Below, in pieces: positions 33,201 to 41,306 of a DNA stretch of 64,000 bases. Numbering within the stretch: position 1 is the first letter of the stretch; every line of letters begins with the position of its first letter. The notes beneath the pieces are model-generated. The model had not been told where the DNA came from, did not search any database, and was given only the letters and a program-made list of their open reading frames with translations. Position numbers and translations under genes: made by a program. Source of the stretch: an uncultured Gemmatimonadota bacterium (GTDB lineage: Bacteria; Gemmatimonadota; Gemmatimonadetes; Gemmatimonadales; Gemmatimonadaceae); contig CAMLIT010000006.1 in the NCBI GenBank assembly GCA_946480295.1, forward strand, positions 4,303-68,302, written 5' to 3'.

Positions 33201-33639
33201 GGTGTACACCTTCGCCACGTCGCTCGTGCGCAACGACGGCAACGGATCGTTCACCGTCATCCCGCTCCCCGCCGAGGCGCAGCGCGCCCCGGTGTACGGT
33301 ATCCTGCCGTGGGACGTGGACGGCGACGGAAAGCTCGACCTGCTCCTCGCCGGCAACTTCGACGGGATGCCGCCGGAGTACGGCGGGCGGATGAGCGCGA
33401 GCTGGGGGCTGGTGCTGCGCGGCGACGGTCGCGGCGGGTTCACGCCGATGGACGCCCGCGAGAGCGGGTTCGTGGTGCCCGGCCAGTCACGCGACATCGA
33501 GCGGCTGCGCACCGCGCGCGGCGACGCCGTCCTCGTCGCGCGCAACGACGATCGCCCGCTCGTGTTCCGCGCCACGCGGCGCACGCGTGGGTCGCGGCAG
33601 CTCGTCGCGGCGCGCGCGCTCAGGGCTTCTTCGTATTGA
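30211..33639 (+). CDS. FG-GAP/VCBS and ASPIC-UnbV repeat lipoprotein, copy 1
   Basis: 1142 residues from the ATG at 30211, chosen because it gives an ideal lipoprotein signal ending LTAAC (Cys22); the frame extends to 30178. The protein has two sets of FG-GAP/VCBS blades with DxNGDGxxD calcium-type loops (VNGDGLLDIYVCYAGDG, VNNDGRPDVYTTDMLP), separated by an ASPIC/UnbV domain near 540-620 (RGFESSVDYVLTFGLGARDTVDSVRVDWPDG). Proteins of this CRTAC1-like type are extracellular and often lie beside SusCD; a role in surface glycan or protein binding is assumed, not proven. Overlaps the plug gene on the other strand by 20 bp at its 3' end. Confidence 0.85.
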   Translation: MLQFSRPRAVLALAAVALTAACSGLDSSAGDPRARIPAADGHLFTKLPAAYTGVRFENRLESTRDLNVFTYRNFYNGGGVATGDLTGDGLPEVVLTSNQHGPRLYLNVGRFRFRDITAAAGIRFKGPGAWATGVTMADVNGDGLLDIYVCYAGDGPPALRANELYVNQGVGADSIPHFRAMAKAYGIADEGWSTQAVFFDYDRDGRLDLLVVNNSPRPVSSFAIRNSRDSASRYGGAKLYHDVGGRFVDVTRAAGIHSPEMAFGLGVGVSDLNGDGWPDVYVANDFFEKDYLYVNDRDGTFTESIAREMPSISYSSMGMDIADVNNDGRPDVYTTDMLPEDHYRLQENTAFDSWAQYMTKVKNGYHHQFTRNMLQLNDGDGTFSEIGQMAGVARTDWSWGALLEDLDLDGWKDLFVTNGIAADVTAQDYLVYLNAERSAQRARGGDVDYLRLVEAMTSTRLPNYAFHNDGRLGFTNESAAWGLDTPSFSTGAAYADLDGDGAPDLVVNNVDDTAFVYRNNARALSRNRFLQVKLEGNAPNRFAVGAKVTLFLGAQRLLQELSPTRGFESSVDYVLTFGLGARDTVDSVRVDWPDGAARVSILRAVAANRRLTIREADSAPAPRIPARRDTPLLADITDSAAIPFVHHENEFVDFERESLIPKLLSTEGPALAVADVNGDGLDDFYIGGAKGQPGELLVQRPDGRFVAASPEVFARDSMSEDVGAVFFDANGDGRPDLYVVSGGSEYTEGSAALQDRLYINDGHGRFHEAEGALPTETWSGSRVAAADFDGDGHVDLFVGGRAVPQAYGVDPSSMLLRNDGRGHFVDVTDQVAPGLRHVGMVTDAVWRDVDGDGRPDLIVVGEWMPITIFHNTRAGKLERMNVPGLEKSNGWWNRIVAGDFTGHGRVDFIVGNMGLNGRLHASPSEPTTMYVTAFAGSVQPLIATYTNGVSYPVAMRDELTEAIPQLRERFPTYASYARAPMDSVLRPAERAGVPEKEVYTFATSLVRNDGNGSFTVIPLPAEAQRAPVYGILPWDVDGDGKLDLLLAGNFDGMPPEYGGRMSASWGLVLRGDGRGGFTPMDARESGFVVPGQSRDIERLRTARGDAVLVARNDDRPLVFRATRRTRGSRQLVAARALRASSY

Positions 33640-34057
33640 TGACGATGACGCCGTTCGCGCCGCGGCTGCCGTACATCGCCGTCTGGGCGGGGTCCTTGAG
33701 GACCTCGATCCTGTCGATGTCGTTCGGGTTGATCCCCGCGAGCGCGCCGTGCGGCCCGGGGGTGATCTCGACGCCATCGAGAACGTACAGCGGCGGGCTG
33801 TCGGACCAGCTCGTGCGGCCGCGGATCTGGACGGTGAGGTTCCCGTTCGCGTCGCGGTCGAGGCGGACGCCCGCGACGCGGTCGGCGAGGATCTGCTCGA
33901 TGGGGACGTCGCCCGAGTTGGCGATCGTCTGCGCCGTGACGACGTTCTGCGGCTTGGCCGCCGTTTCGGGCGCCGCGGCGCCGCCGTGCGTGCAGGCGGC
34001 CGCGAGGCCGCCGGCGAGGGCGAGGCCCAGGACGCGTGGTGCCAGTGATCGAGCCAT
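33620..34057 (-). CDS. Stand-alone TonB-receptor plug-domain lipoprotein
   Basis: 145 residues. A lipoprotein signal ends LAAAC (Cys22), then an unstructured stretch and a complete plug domain: IPEQ-like IEQILADRVAGVRLD, IRGRTSWSDSPPLYVLDGVEITP and LKDPAQTAMYGSRGANGVIVIN. The last part is very close to the plug of the nearby SusC, but no beta-barrel follows. An orphan plug would sit as a lipid-anchored protein in the periplasm or outer membrane. Divergent from the second FG-GAP gene, 47 bp between starts, and overlapping the 3' end of the first. Function unknown; TonB binding or decoy is one guess. Confidence 0.85.
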   Translation of the reverse strand: MARSLAPRVLGLALAGGLAAACTHGGAAAPETAAKPQNVVTAQTIANSGDVPIEQILADRVAGVRLDRDANGNLTVQIRGRTSWSDSPPLYVLDGVEITPGPHGALAGINPNDIDRIEVLKDPAQTAMYGSRGANGVIVINTKKP

Positions 34058-34104
34058 CGGGACGCTCCTTCCCGCCGAGGGCGGGGACCTGATCTGACGT
34101 CCAC

Positions 34105-37100
34105 GTGAAGCATAATACGAACCCCGCGCGCGTGCTCATCCGTTCCACCCCTCGTTGGGCGCGGGTCGGGAACGTCTGTCTACTCGTAGCGGCGATGCTG
34201 CTCCCCGCCGCCTGCCGGCGCGCCCGCGAGCCGCGGCTCTTCGAGCTCCTCGACCCCACGCGCACGGGCATCACCGCCAGCAACACCGTCCCCGAGCGCG
34301 CCGACTTCAACATCCTGAACTACCTGTACTACTACGACGGCGCCGGCGTCGCGGTCGGAGACGTCGACGGCGACGGGCGACCCGACCTGTACTTCACCTC
34401 GAACATCGGCCCGAATCATCTCTACCTCAATCGCGGCGACTACCGCTTCGAGGACGTGACGGCGCGCGCCGGCGTGGCCGATCCCGACGGCTGGAAGACG
34501 GGCGTCACGATGGCGGACGTCGACGGCGATGGGCGGGTGGACATCTTCGTCTCGGCGGTGGACTACCTGACGATGAAGGGGCACGACGTCCTGTACATCA
34601 ACAATGGCGACGGCACCTTCACCGACCGCACGAAGGCGTACGGCCTCGATGGCGCGACCGGATTCTCGACCCAGGCGCTCTTCTTCGACTACGACGGCGA
34701 CGGCCGGCTGGACATGTTCCTGCTGCGCCACTCGACCCACGCGGAGTACGGCACCGGGATGGGCGTCGATGCCGCGGCGGCCGACCCGCGCGTCGGCGAC
34801 CGGCTCTATCGCAACGTCGGCGGCCGCTTCGTCGACGTGACGAGGGCCGCCGGGATCGATGGCGGTCCGGGGTTCGGGCTCGGGGTCGTGGCGAGCGACC
34901 TCAATGGCGACGGCTGTCCCGACCTGTACGTCGCCGACGACTTCCAGCAGGACGACCACCTCTACTACAACGACTGCCACGGGCACTTCCGCGACGCGAT
35001 CGCGCGCGCGGTCCGCCATACGAGCCGCTCGGCGATGGGCGTGGACGCCGCCGACTACGACAACGACGGCCGGCCGGACGTGATGGTCGTGGACATGCTC
35101 CCCGACAGCGAGGCGATCCTGAAGACGTCGGCGAGCACGGAGAGCTGGGACCTGTTCAACGCGCGGCTGCAGGCGGGCTACCATCCGCAGTTCGCCCGCA
35201 ACACGCTGCAGCTCAACCGCGGGGGAGAGCGATTCAGCGAGGTCGGGCTCCTCGCCGGCGTCGCCGCCACCGACTGGAGCTGGGCGCCGCTGTTCGCGGA
35301 CCTGGACAACGACGGGTGGAAGGACCTGTTCATCACCGACGGGATCTGGCGCCGGCCTAACGACATGGACTACCTGACGAGCGTCGCGACCCCGGAGAAC
35401 CAGGCCGCGCTCGCCGGCGGCATCACGAACGCGACGCTCGGCCTCGTCAGGCTCATGCCGCACGTCCCGCGGCCGAACCACGCCTTCCGCAACGACGGCG
35501 ACCTCACCTTCACGAGCGTCGGCGACGCGTGGGGGCTCGCGCAGCCGGGCTTCTCCAACGGCGCTGCGTACGTCGACCTGAACGACAGCGGCGCGCTCGA
35601 CCTCGTGGTGAGCCGCGTGAACGCGCCGCCGGCGATCTACCGGAACCGCGCGCGGCAGGTGAACGGCCGGCACTTCCTCCGGGTCACGCTGCGCGGCACG
35701 GGGGACAACACCGGCGGCATCGGCGCCAAGGTCTTCGTCGTCCAGCGGGGGAGGCGGCAGCTCCTCGAGGAGATGCCGACGCGCGGCTTCCAGTCGTCGG
35801 TGGACCCGCGGCTGCACTTCGGCCTCGGCGCGTCCGCGGCCGTGGATTCGCTGATCGTCGTCTGGCCCGACCGCCGCTTCCAGGTGCTGACGCACGTGGC
35901 CGGCGACCGCGGCATCACCCTGTCCCAGAAGGATGCGAGCGGACGGTGGGTGTACGATGCCGCGCCGCCGGCGCGCCCGATCTTCGGCGACGCGACCGCG
36001 GCCTCCGGGATCGACTTCCGCCACGCGGAGAACATGCCGGTGGACTTCTCGCGCCAGCCGCTGATGCCGCGCGTGGTCTCCACGGAGGGCCCCGCGCTCG
36101 CGGTCGCCGACGTGAACGGCGACGGGTTGGACGACATCTACGTCGGCGGCGCCAAGTGGCAGCCGGGCAGGCTGTACCTGCAGCAGCCGGACGGCACCTT
36201 CCGCGAGCGCGCGGAGCCGGCGATCCGCGCCGACAGCCTCGCCGAGGACGTGGATGCGCGCTTCGTCGACGTGAATGGCGACGGGCACCCCGACCTCTAC
36301 GTCGTCAGCGGCGGCAACGAGTTCTCCGGCGACGCCGACGCGCTGCAGGATCGGCTGTACGTCAACGACGGGAAGGGCAGCTTCCGCCGGGACACGAGCG
36401 CACTCCCCCGCTTCGCCGAGAGCGGCGGGTGCGTGGTGGCGGGCGACTTCGACGGCGACGGCCATCCCGACCTGTTCGTCGGCCGGCGCGTCGTCGCGGG
36501 GCGGTACGGGGTGTCGCCCCGCAGCCATCTCCTGCATAACGACGGACACGGCCGCTTCACCGACGTCACGGACTCGCTGGCGCCGGCGCTGGCGAAGGCC
36601 GGGATGGTGACCTCGGCGGCGTGGCTCGACTACGACGGTGACGGGAAGCTCGACCTCGTCGTGGCGGGCGACTGGATGCCCGTGCGCGTCTTCCGGCAGG
36701 AGGGCGGCCGGTTCGTGGATCGGACCGCGCAGGCGGGGCTGGCGGGGAGCGAGGGTTGGTGGAACAGCGTCACCGTGGCCGACCTCTCCGGGCACGGGGC
36801 GCGGGACCTCGTCCTCGGCAACGTCGGGCTCAACTCGTACGTCCGCGCGTCGGCGGACGAGCCGGCGCGGCTCTACGTCCGCGACTTCTTCGGCAACGGC
36901 ACCGTCGACCAGATCCTCACGGCCTACCAGCACGGCGTCAGCTACCCGATCGAGGGGCGTGACGTGCTGCTGCGCGCCATCCCCCAGCTCCGCGACAGGT
37001 TTCCGACGTACGCCTCGTTCGGCGCCAGCCGCATCGAGGACATCTTCCCCGCGTCGGAGCTGAAGCAGGCGACGGTGCTCGAGGCGCGCCATCTCGCGAG

Positions 37101-37557
37101 CGGCGTGGCGCTGAACCGCGGGGACGGCACCTTCCGGCTCGCGCCGCTCCCCGTCGAGGCGCAGTTCGCGCCGGTGGACGCCGCCCTCGCCGCCGACTTC
37201 GACGGCGACGGGCGCACCGACCTGCTCCTCGCCGGCAACTTCTACGGCGTGCCGCCGGTGATCGGCCGCTACGACGCGAGCTACGGGCTCCTGCTGCACG
37301 GCATGGGCGGCGGGCGCTTCGCGCCGGTCGGCCTCGAGCGCAGCGGGCTCGCGCTCGATGGACAGGTTCGGCACATGCTGCCGGTGCGCCTCGCGGGCGG
37401 GGCACGCGGCGTGGTGGTCGCCCGCAACGACGACAGGCTGCAGATTCTGCGCGTCCTCGACCAGTCACTCCATGAACCATCTCCATCATCCCGACCTCCG
37501 CGTCGTGCCATCGCCCACCTCGCCCCGTCGACCCGCCGCGGTGCGCGCGGCGAGTAG
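34105..37557 (+). CDS. FG-GAP/VCBS and ASPIC-UnbV repeat lipoprotein, copy 2
   Basis: 1150 residues from a GTG at 34105. A lipoprotein signal with a longish n-region ends LLPAAC (Cys37). The same domain plan as copy 1: DVDGDGRPDLYFTS, DLNGDGCPDLYVADDF, an ASPIC/UnbV domain (TRGFQSSVDPRLHFGLGASAAVDSLIVVWP) and a second FG-GAP block. The two copies are paralogues that run in the same order. Its last 86 bases also encode the start of the trehalase (37472), so translation is coupled. A C-terminal tail of Pro/Arg-rich residues (SSRPPRRAIAHLAPS) comes from the overlap zone. Confidence 0.85.
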   Translation: MKHNTNPARVLIRSTPRWARVGNVCLLVAAMLLPAACRRAREPRLFELLDPTRTGITASNTVPERADFNILNYLYYYDGAGVAVGDVDGDGRPDLYFTSNIGPNHLYLNRGDYRFEDVTARAGVADPDGWKTGVTMADVDGDGRVDIFVSAVDYLTMKGHDVLYINNGDGTFTDRTKAYGLDGATGFSTQALFFDYDGDGRLDMFLLRHSTHAEYGTGMGVDAAAADPRVGDRLYRNVGGRFVDVTRAAGIDGGPGFGLGVVASDLNGDGCPDLYVADDFQQDDHLYYNDCHGHFRDAIARAVRHTSRSAMGVDAADYDNDGRPDVMVVDMLPDSEAILKTSASTESWDLFNARLQAGYHPQFARNTLQLNRGGERFSEVGLLAGVAATDWSWAPLFADLDNDGWKDLFITDGIWRRPNDMDYLTSVATPENQAALAGGITNATLGLVRLMPHVPRPNHAFRNDGDLTFTSVGDAWGLAQPGFSNGAAYVDLNDSGALDLVVSRVNAPPAIYRNRARQVNGRHFLRVTLRGTGDNTGGIGAKVFVVQRGRRQLLEEMPTRGFQSSVDPRLHFGLGASAAVDSLIVVWPDRRFQVLTHVAGDRGITLSQKDASGRWVYDAAPPARPIFGDATAASGIDFRHAENMPVDFSRQPLMPRVVSTEGPALAVADVNGDGLDDIYVGGAKWQPGRLYLQQPDGTFRERAEPAIRADSLAEDVDARFVDVNGDGHPDLYVVSGGNEFSGDADALQDRLYVNDGKGSFRRDTSALPRFAESGGCVVAGDFDGDGHPDLFVGRRVVAGRYGVSPRSHLLHNDGHGRFTDVTDSLAPALAKAGMVTSAAWLDYDGDGKLDLVVAGDWMPVRVFRQEGGRFVDRTAQAGLAGSEGWWNSVTVADLSGHGARDLVLGNVGLNSYVRASADEPARLYVRDFFGNGTVDQILTAYQHGVSYPIEGRDVLLRAIPQLRDRFPTYASFGASRIEDIFPASELKQATVLEARHLASGVALNRGDGTFRLAPLPVEAQFAPVDAALAADFDGDGRTDLLLAGNFYGVPPVIGRYDASYGLLLHGMGGGRFAPVGLERSGLALDGQVRHMLPVRLAGGARGVVVARNDDRLQILRVLDQSLHEPSPSSRPPRRAIAHLAPSTRRGARGE

Positions 37558-39271
37558 CCGGCGCTGGCGCCGCACGGCGCTCCTCGCCGCCCTCTGCATC
37601 GCCGGCTGCACCAGCAGCGCGCGCACGCCGACCGCGGAGCAGCCGTCCCCCGTTCCGGCCGACCTCTACGAGCCGTCGCGCGATCTCGGTCCGCTCTTCC
37701 GCGACGTGCAGCTCGCCGCGCTGTTTCCCGATTCGAAGACCTTCGCCGACGCGCGGCCGAAGAGCGAGCCGGCGGAGATCGTCGCCCGCTACGACCGCGA
37801 GCGGCGGCAGCCCGGCTTCGACCTGCGGCGCTTCGTCGACGAGAACTTCGAGATCCCCGCGGCGGTGGGGAGCGACTTCCACACCGACACCACCATGTCG
37901 ATGGCGGAGCACATCCGCGCACTGTGGCCGGTGCTCACCCGGCAGGCCGATCGGCCCGATCCGCGCTCGTCGCTCATCCCGCTGCCGCATCCGTACGTCG
38001 TCCCGGGCGGCCGCTTCCGGGAGGTCTACTACTGGGATTCCTACTTCACGATGATCGGCCTGGTGCGCAGTGGCCGGGTGGACCTCGTGAAGGACATGCT
38101 CGACAACTTCGCCTACCTGCTCCGCACCTTCGGCCACATCCCCAACGGCAACCGCACGTACTACCTCGGCCGCAGCCAGCCGCCCTTCTTCGCGGCGATG
38201 GTCGGCCTGTACGCGCAGGCCACCGACACCGCGCACGCGCTCCAGTACCTCGACGCGATGGAGCGGGAGCACGCCTTCTGGATGGACGGCGCCGACCGTC
38301 TGAAGCCGGGGCAGGCGTATCGCCGGGTGGTGATGATGCCCGAGGGCGTCCCGCTGAACCGCTACTGGGACGACCTCCCCGGGCCGCGCCCGGAGGCCTA
38401 TCGCCCCGACTACGAGGTCGCGCAGAAGCTCCCCGACAGCCTGCGCGCCCGCTTCTATCGCAACGCCCGCGCGACGGCGGAGAGCGGGTGGGACTTCTCG
38501 AGCCGCTGGATGCGCGACCCGAAGGACCTGAGCACCCTCGAGACGACGGACCTGATCCCGATCGATCTCAACAGCCTGCTCTACAACGAGGAGCGCACGA
38601 TCGCCGCGCTGCGGCGCTTCCGGAACCACCCGGGCGACGCCGCCGTCGCCGAGCAGTACGATCGCGAGGCCGAGCGCCGGCGCCAGGCGCTCATAGGCGC
38701 CGCGTACGAGCCTGGCGACGGCTTCTTCTACGACGTGCGCTGGCGCACCTGGCAGCGCGTCGAGGATCGCCGCACCCTCGCCGACGCCGCGGTGCTCTAC
38801 TTCGGCGTCGCCTACCCCGCGCAGGCCTACGGCGTCGCCCACCACTTCGCGCACGACTTCCTGCAGCCCGGCGGCTTCGTCACCACCACCGAGCGCACCG
38901 GCCAGCAGTGGGACTCGCCTAACGGCTGGGCGCCGCTGGAGTGGCTGGCGATCGAGGGGGTGCGCCGCTACGGGGACGTCGCGCTCGCCGACACCGCGGC
39001 CGAACGCTGGCTCGCGCTCAACCGCCGGACGTACAGGGCGACGGGCCGCATGACGGAGAAATACGACGTCGTCGATCCGGAGCGGCGCGCCGGGGGTGGG
39101 GAGTACCCGAACCAGGACGGCTTCGGCTGGACGAACGGCGTCGCGCTCGCGCTGCTCGCGCAGTTGCACCCGGGTGCCGTCACCCCCGCGGCGCCGCGCA
39201 GCCCCGCGCCGGTCCGCGGCGAGGGCTCGGCGCGTCACGCTTGGCCGGCGCGCGAGCGGACATTACCGTAG
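37472..39271 (+). CDS. treA: Lipoprotein trehalase, GH37
   Basis: 599 residues with an N-terminal lipoprotein signal (RRTALLAALCIAGC). Both trehalase signatures are present: signature 1 in PGGRFREVYYWDSYFTMIGL and signature 2 in QWDSPNGWAPLEWLA. The (alpha/alpha)6 barrel continues with EHAFWMDG, SGWDFSSRWMRD, DLIPIDLNSLLYNEE and MTEKYDVVDP. It splits trehalose to two glucose units, here in the periplasm or at the cell surface. ATG at 37472 lies 86 bases inside the end of the previous gene. The MFS transporter downstream would bring in the glucose or the disaccharide. Confidence 0.93.
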   Translation: MNHLHHPDLRVVPSPTSPRRPAAVRAASSRRWRRTALLAALCIAGCTSSARTPTAEQPSPVPADLYEPSRDLGPLFRDVQLAALFPDSKTFADARPKSEPAEIVARYDRERRQPGFDLRRFVDENFEIPAAVGSDFHTDTTMSMAEHIRALWPVLTRQADRPDPRSSLIPLPHPYVVPGGRFREVYYWDSYFTMIGLVRSGRVDLVKDMLDNFAYLLRTFGHIPNGNRTYYLGRSQPPFFAAMVGLYAQATDTAHALQYLDAMEREHAFWMDGADRLKPGQAYRRVVMMPEGVPLNRYWDDLPGPRPEAYRPDYEVAQKLPDSLRARFYRNARATAESGWDFSSRWMRDPKDLSTLETTDLIPIDLNSLLYNEERTIAALRRFRNHPGDAAVAEQYDREAERRRQALIGAAYEPGDGFFYDVRWRTWQRVEDRRTLADAAVLYFGVAYPAQAYGVAHHFAHDFLQPGGFVTTTERTGQQWDSPNGWAPLEWLAIEGVRRYGDVALADTAAERWLALNRRTYRATGRMTEKYDVVDPERRAGGGEYPNQDGFGWTNGVALALLAQLHPGAVTPAAPRSPAPVRGEGSARHAWPARERTLP

Positions 39272-39331
39272 GTCGCCCGCAGCACCGACCATGGGCAGCG
39301 TCGACGCCGTACCCGAGCGAGGGAGCTCACG

Positions 39332-40696
39332 ATGACGAGTTCGCGGCAGCGCCAGAGCTTCTGGCAGATGTTCAACCTGAGCTTCGGCTTCCTCGGCATC
39401 CAGTTCGGCTGGGGGCTCCAGATGGCCAACATGTCGGCCGTCTACGAGAAGCTGGGGGCGCGCTCCGATCAGGTGCCCCTCCTCTGGCTCGCCGCGCCGC
39501 TGACGGGCCTCCTCGTCCAGCCGATCATTGGCGCGCTGAGCGACCGCACGTGGGGGCGGCTGGGGCGCCGCCGCCCCTACTTCCTCGTCGGCGCCATCCT
39601 CGCGTCGTCGGCACTCTTCGTCATGCCGACGTCGAGCACCCTGTGGATGGCCGCCGGCCTGCTCTGGATCCTCGACGCCTCCATCAACGTGTCGATGGAG
39701 CCCTTCCGCGCCTTCGTCGCCGACAAGTTGGCGCCGAGCCAGCGCACGGCCGGGTTCGTGCTCCAGTCGTTCTTCATCGGCGTCGGCGCGAGCCTCGCCA
39801 ACGCACTCCCGCTGGTCTTCAGCTGGCTCGGCGTGAGCGGCAGCACGGCGAGCGGGATTCCGCTCTCCGTGAAGTACTCCTTCCAGGTGGGCGCGCTCGT
39901 CTTCCTCCTCGCCGTCATCTGGACGGTCGTGACGACTCCGGAGAATCCGCCGGAGGACCTCGAGGCATGGGAGCGCGACCGGCGCACGCGCCGCGGCGCG
40001 CTGGACCTGCTGCGCGAGGTCGGCTCGGCGATCCGCGAGATGCCGGTGACGATGCGGCAGCTCTCGGTCGCGCAGTTCTTCACGTGGATGGGTCTCTTCT
40101 GCATGTGGCTCTTCTTCGTGCCCGCGACCGCGCGGCACGTCTTCGGAGCCACGGATCCGAAGTCGGCGCTCTACACGCAGGGGATCGAGTGGGGCGGCTT
40201 CACCTTCGCCTTCTACTCGATCACCTGCTTCATCGTCGCCCTCGTGCTCCCCACTATCGCCGACCGCACGAGCCGCAAGGCGGTCCACATCGTGTCGCTG
40301 CTCTGCGGCGCGGCCGGGCTGCTCTCGGTGTACCTGATGCACGACAAGTACCTGCTCCTCCTCAGCATGGTCGGCGTGGGGATCGCCTGGGCCTCGGTGC
40401 TGTCCATGCCGTACGCGATCCTGTCCACCGCCGTCCCGCCGAAGCGGATGGGCGTGTACATGGGCGTGTTCAACTTCTTCATCGTGACGCCGGAGATCGT
40501 CTCCGCCGTCGGCTTCGGCCCGCTGATCCGGGCGACCTTCGGCAAGGACAATCCCAACACGCCGCTCTACATCGTCATGCTCGGCGGCGCCTTCCTGATC
40601 GCCGCCGCCGCGTGCATGACGCTCGTCCACGACGCCGGCGAGCGCGAATCGGTGGAGCGGGAGCTGGAGGTGGCGGGGGAGGTGGTGGCGGTCTAG
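39332..40696 (+). CDS. MFS sugar transporter of the SLC45/sucrose-maltose type
   Basis: 454 residues, twelve predicted helices. The family markers are GFLGIQFGWGLQMANMSAVYEKLGA at the N-terminus, QPIIGALSDRTWGRLGRRRPYFLVGA (the DRxxGRRRP loop) and the later helices with VGIAWASVLSMPYAIL. Members of this group carry sucrose, maltose, maltodextrin or glucose by proton symport. It starts 60 bases after the trehalase gene in the same direction, so it probably imports glucose released by trehalase or other glucosides. Ends 610 bases before the next gene. Confidence 0.88.
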   Translation: MTSSRQRQSFWQMFNLSFGFLGIQFGWGLQMANMSAVYEKLGARSDQVPLLWLAAPLTGLLVQPIIGALSDRTWGRLGRRRPYFLVGAILASSALFVMPTSSTLWMAAGLLWILDASINVSMEPFRAFVADKLAPSQRTAGFVLQSFFIGVGASLANALPLVFSWLGVSGSTASGIPLSVKYSFQVGALVFLLAVIWTVVTTPENPPEDLEAWERDRRTRRGALDLLREVGSAIREMPVTMRQLSVAQFFTWMGLFCMWLFFVPATARHVFGATDPKSALYTQGIEWGGFTFAFYSITCFIVALVLPTIADRTSRKAVHIVSLLCGAAGLLSVYLMHDKYLLLLSMVGVGIAWASVLSMPYAILSTAVPPKRMGVYMGVFNFFIVTPEIVSAVGFGPLIRATFGKDNPNTPLYIVMLGGAFLIAAAACMTLVHDAGERESVERELEVAGEVVAV

Positions 40697-40722
40697 CGGG
40701 AGGCGGGAGGCGGGAGCCGGTG
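40696..40722. repeat. GGAGGCGGGAGGCGGG tract after the transporter
   Basis: GCGGGAGGCGGGAGGCGGGAG directly follows the transporter stop. It is the same short motif as at 23004-23058 and as the reverse-complemented tract at 56783-56818. It borders the longer repeat copies described below. Confidence 0.7.
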
Positions 40723-40815
40723 GGGACGGGGGACGAGGGACGCGTGGGGCTCCTCGGCGCGTCCGGGCTCCGCGCGCGGCCGCTGGCCACTCTAGTCATC
40801 CGGCCCAAAACGACT

Positions 40816-41008
40816 CGACACGGATGCCACGGGAACCGCGGATCGGCACGGATGGCATGAGCGGGGAGGGGACCGGGTCCCGGGCCGGCCGGGGCGCGAG
40901 GGGCTTTTTCGCCACGCGGAGCGATTCGCACGAATCGGCAGTTCATTCGTGGTCATCCGCGTCTCCACACCGCGTGACGCCCGTCCGACCACGGAGCCCG
41001 ACGCACGC
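40816..41008 (+). repeat. Dispersed intergenic repeat, copy A
   Basis: About 190 bases sharing blocks in the same order with the inverted copy at 56528-56760: GACACGGAT, CCACGG, CGGATCGGCACGGATGG, GGGGACCGGGTCC, GGCGCGAGGG, GCCACGCG.AGCG, TTCATTCGT/TTCATCCGT, CCGACCACGGAG.CCGACGCACG. No coding potential. The ACGGAT/ATCCGT hexamer recurs on both strands. It lies in a 610-bp gene-free stretch. Confidence 0.8.
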
Positions 41009-41023
41009 CGAGTCGGGACCCTC

Positions 41024-41240
41024 GCGCCGCCGCTGACCCCTCTACCCGGCCACCATCCAGGAGCAGACGCGAATTTCAACGGAGATCGTGCGAATGGGGC
41101 GAATGGGGCGAGGGATCCGCGACCTGGCGCCCGGACCGGCGGGGCGAGAGGCGCCCTCGCGCCACGCGGAGCGATCCGCGGCATCCGTGACCTCCGTCGA
41201 ATCCGCGTTCCCCTCGGCCGTGACGCCTGCTCGATGCAGG
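41024..41240 (+). repeat. Dispersed intergenic repeat, copy B (tandem to A)
   Basis: Starts with GCGCCGCCGCTGACCCCTCTACCCGGCCA, which the inverted copy also has at its equivalent edge (CTCTACCCGGCCA). Later blocks are more diverged: GCGCCACGCGGAGCGATCC, ATCCGTGA, TCGAATCCGCGTTCCC and GTGACGCC. Copies A and B are in direct tandem. The remainder of the gap to 41306 holds nothing I recognise. Confidence 0.75.
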
Positions 41241-41306
41241 ACCCAGCGCACGGCGCGAGCAAGCCGGGGATGAGGCGCGCCGCGCGTCCCTCGTCCCGTG
41301 TCCCGC

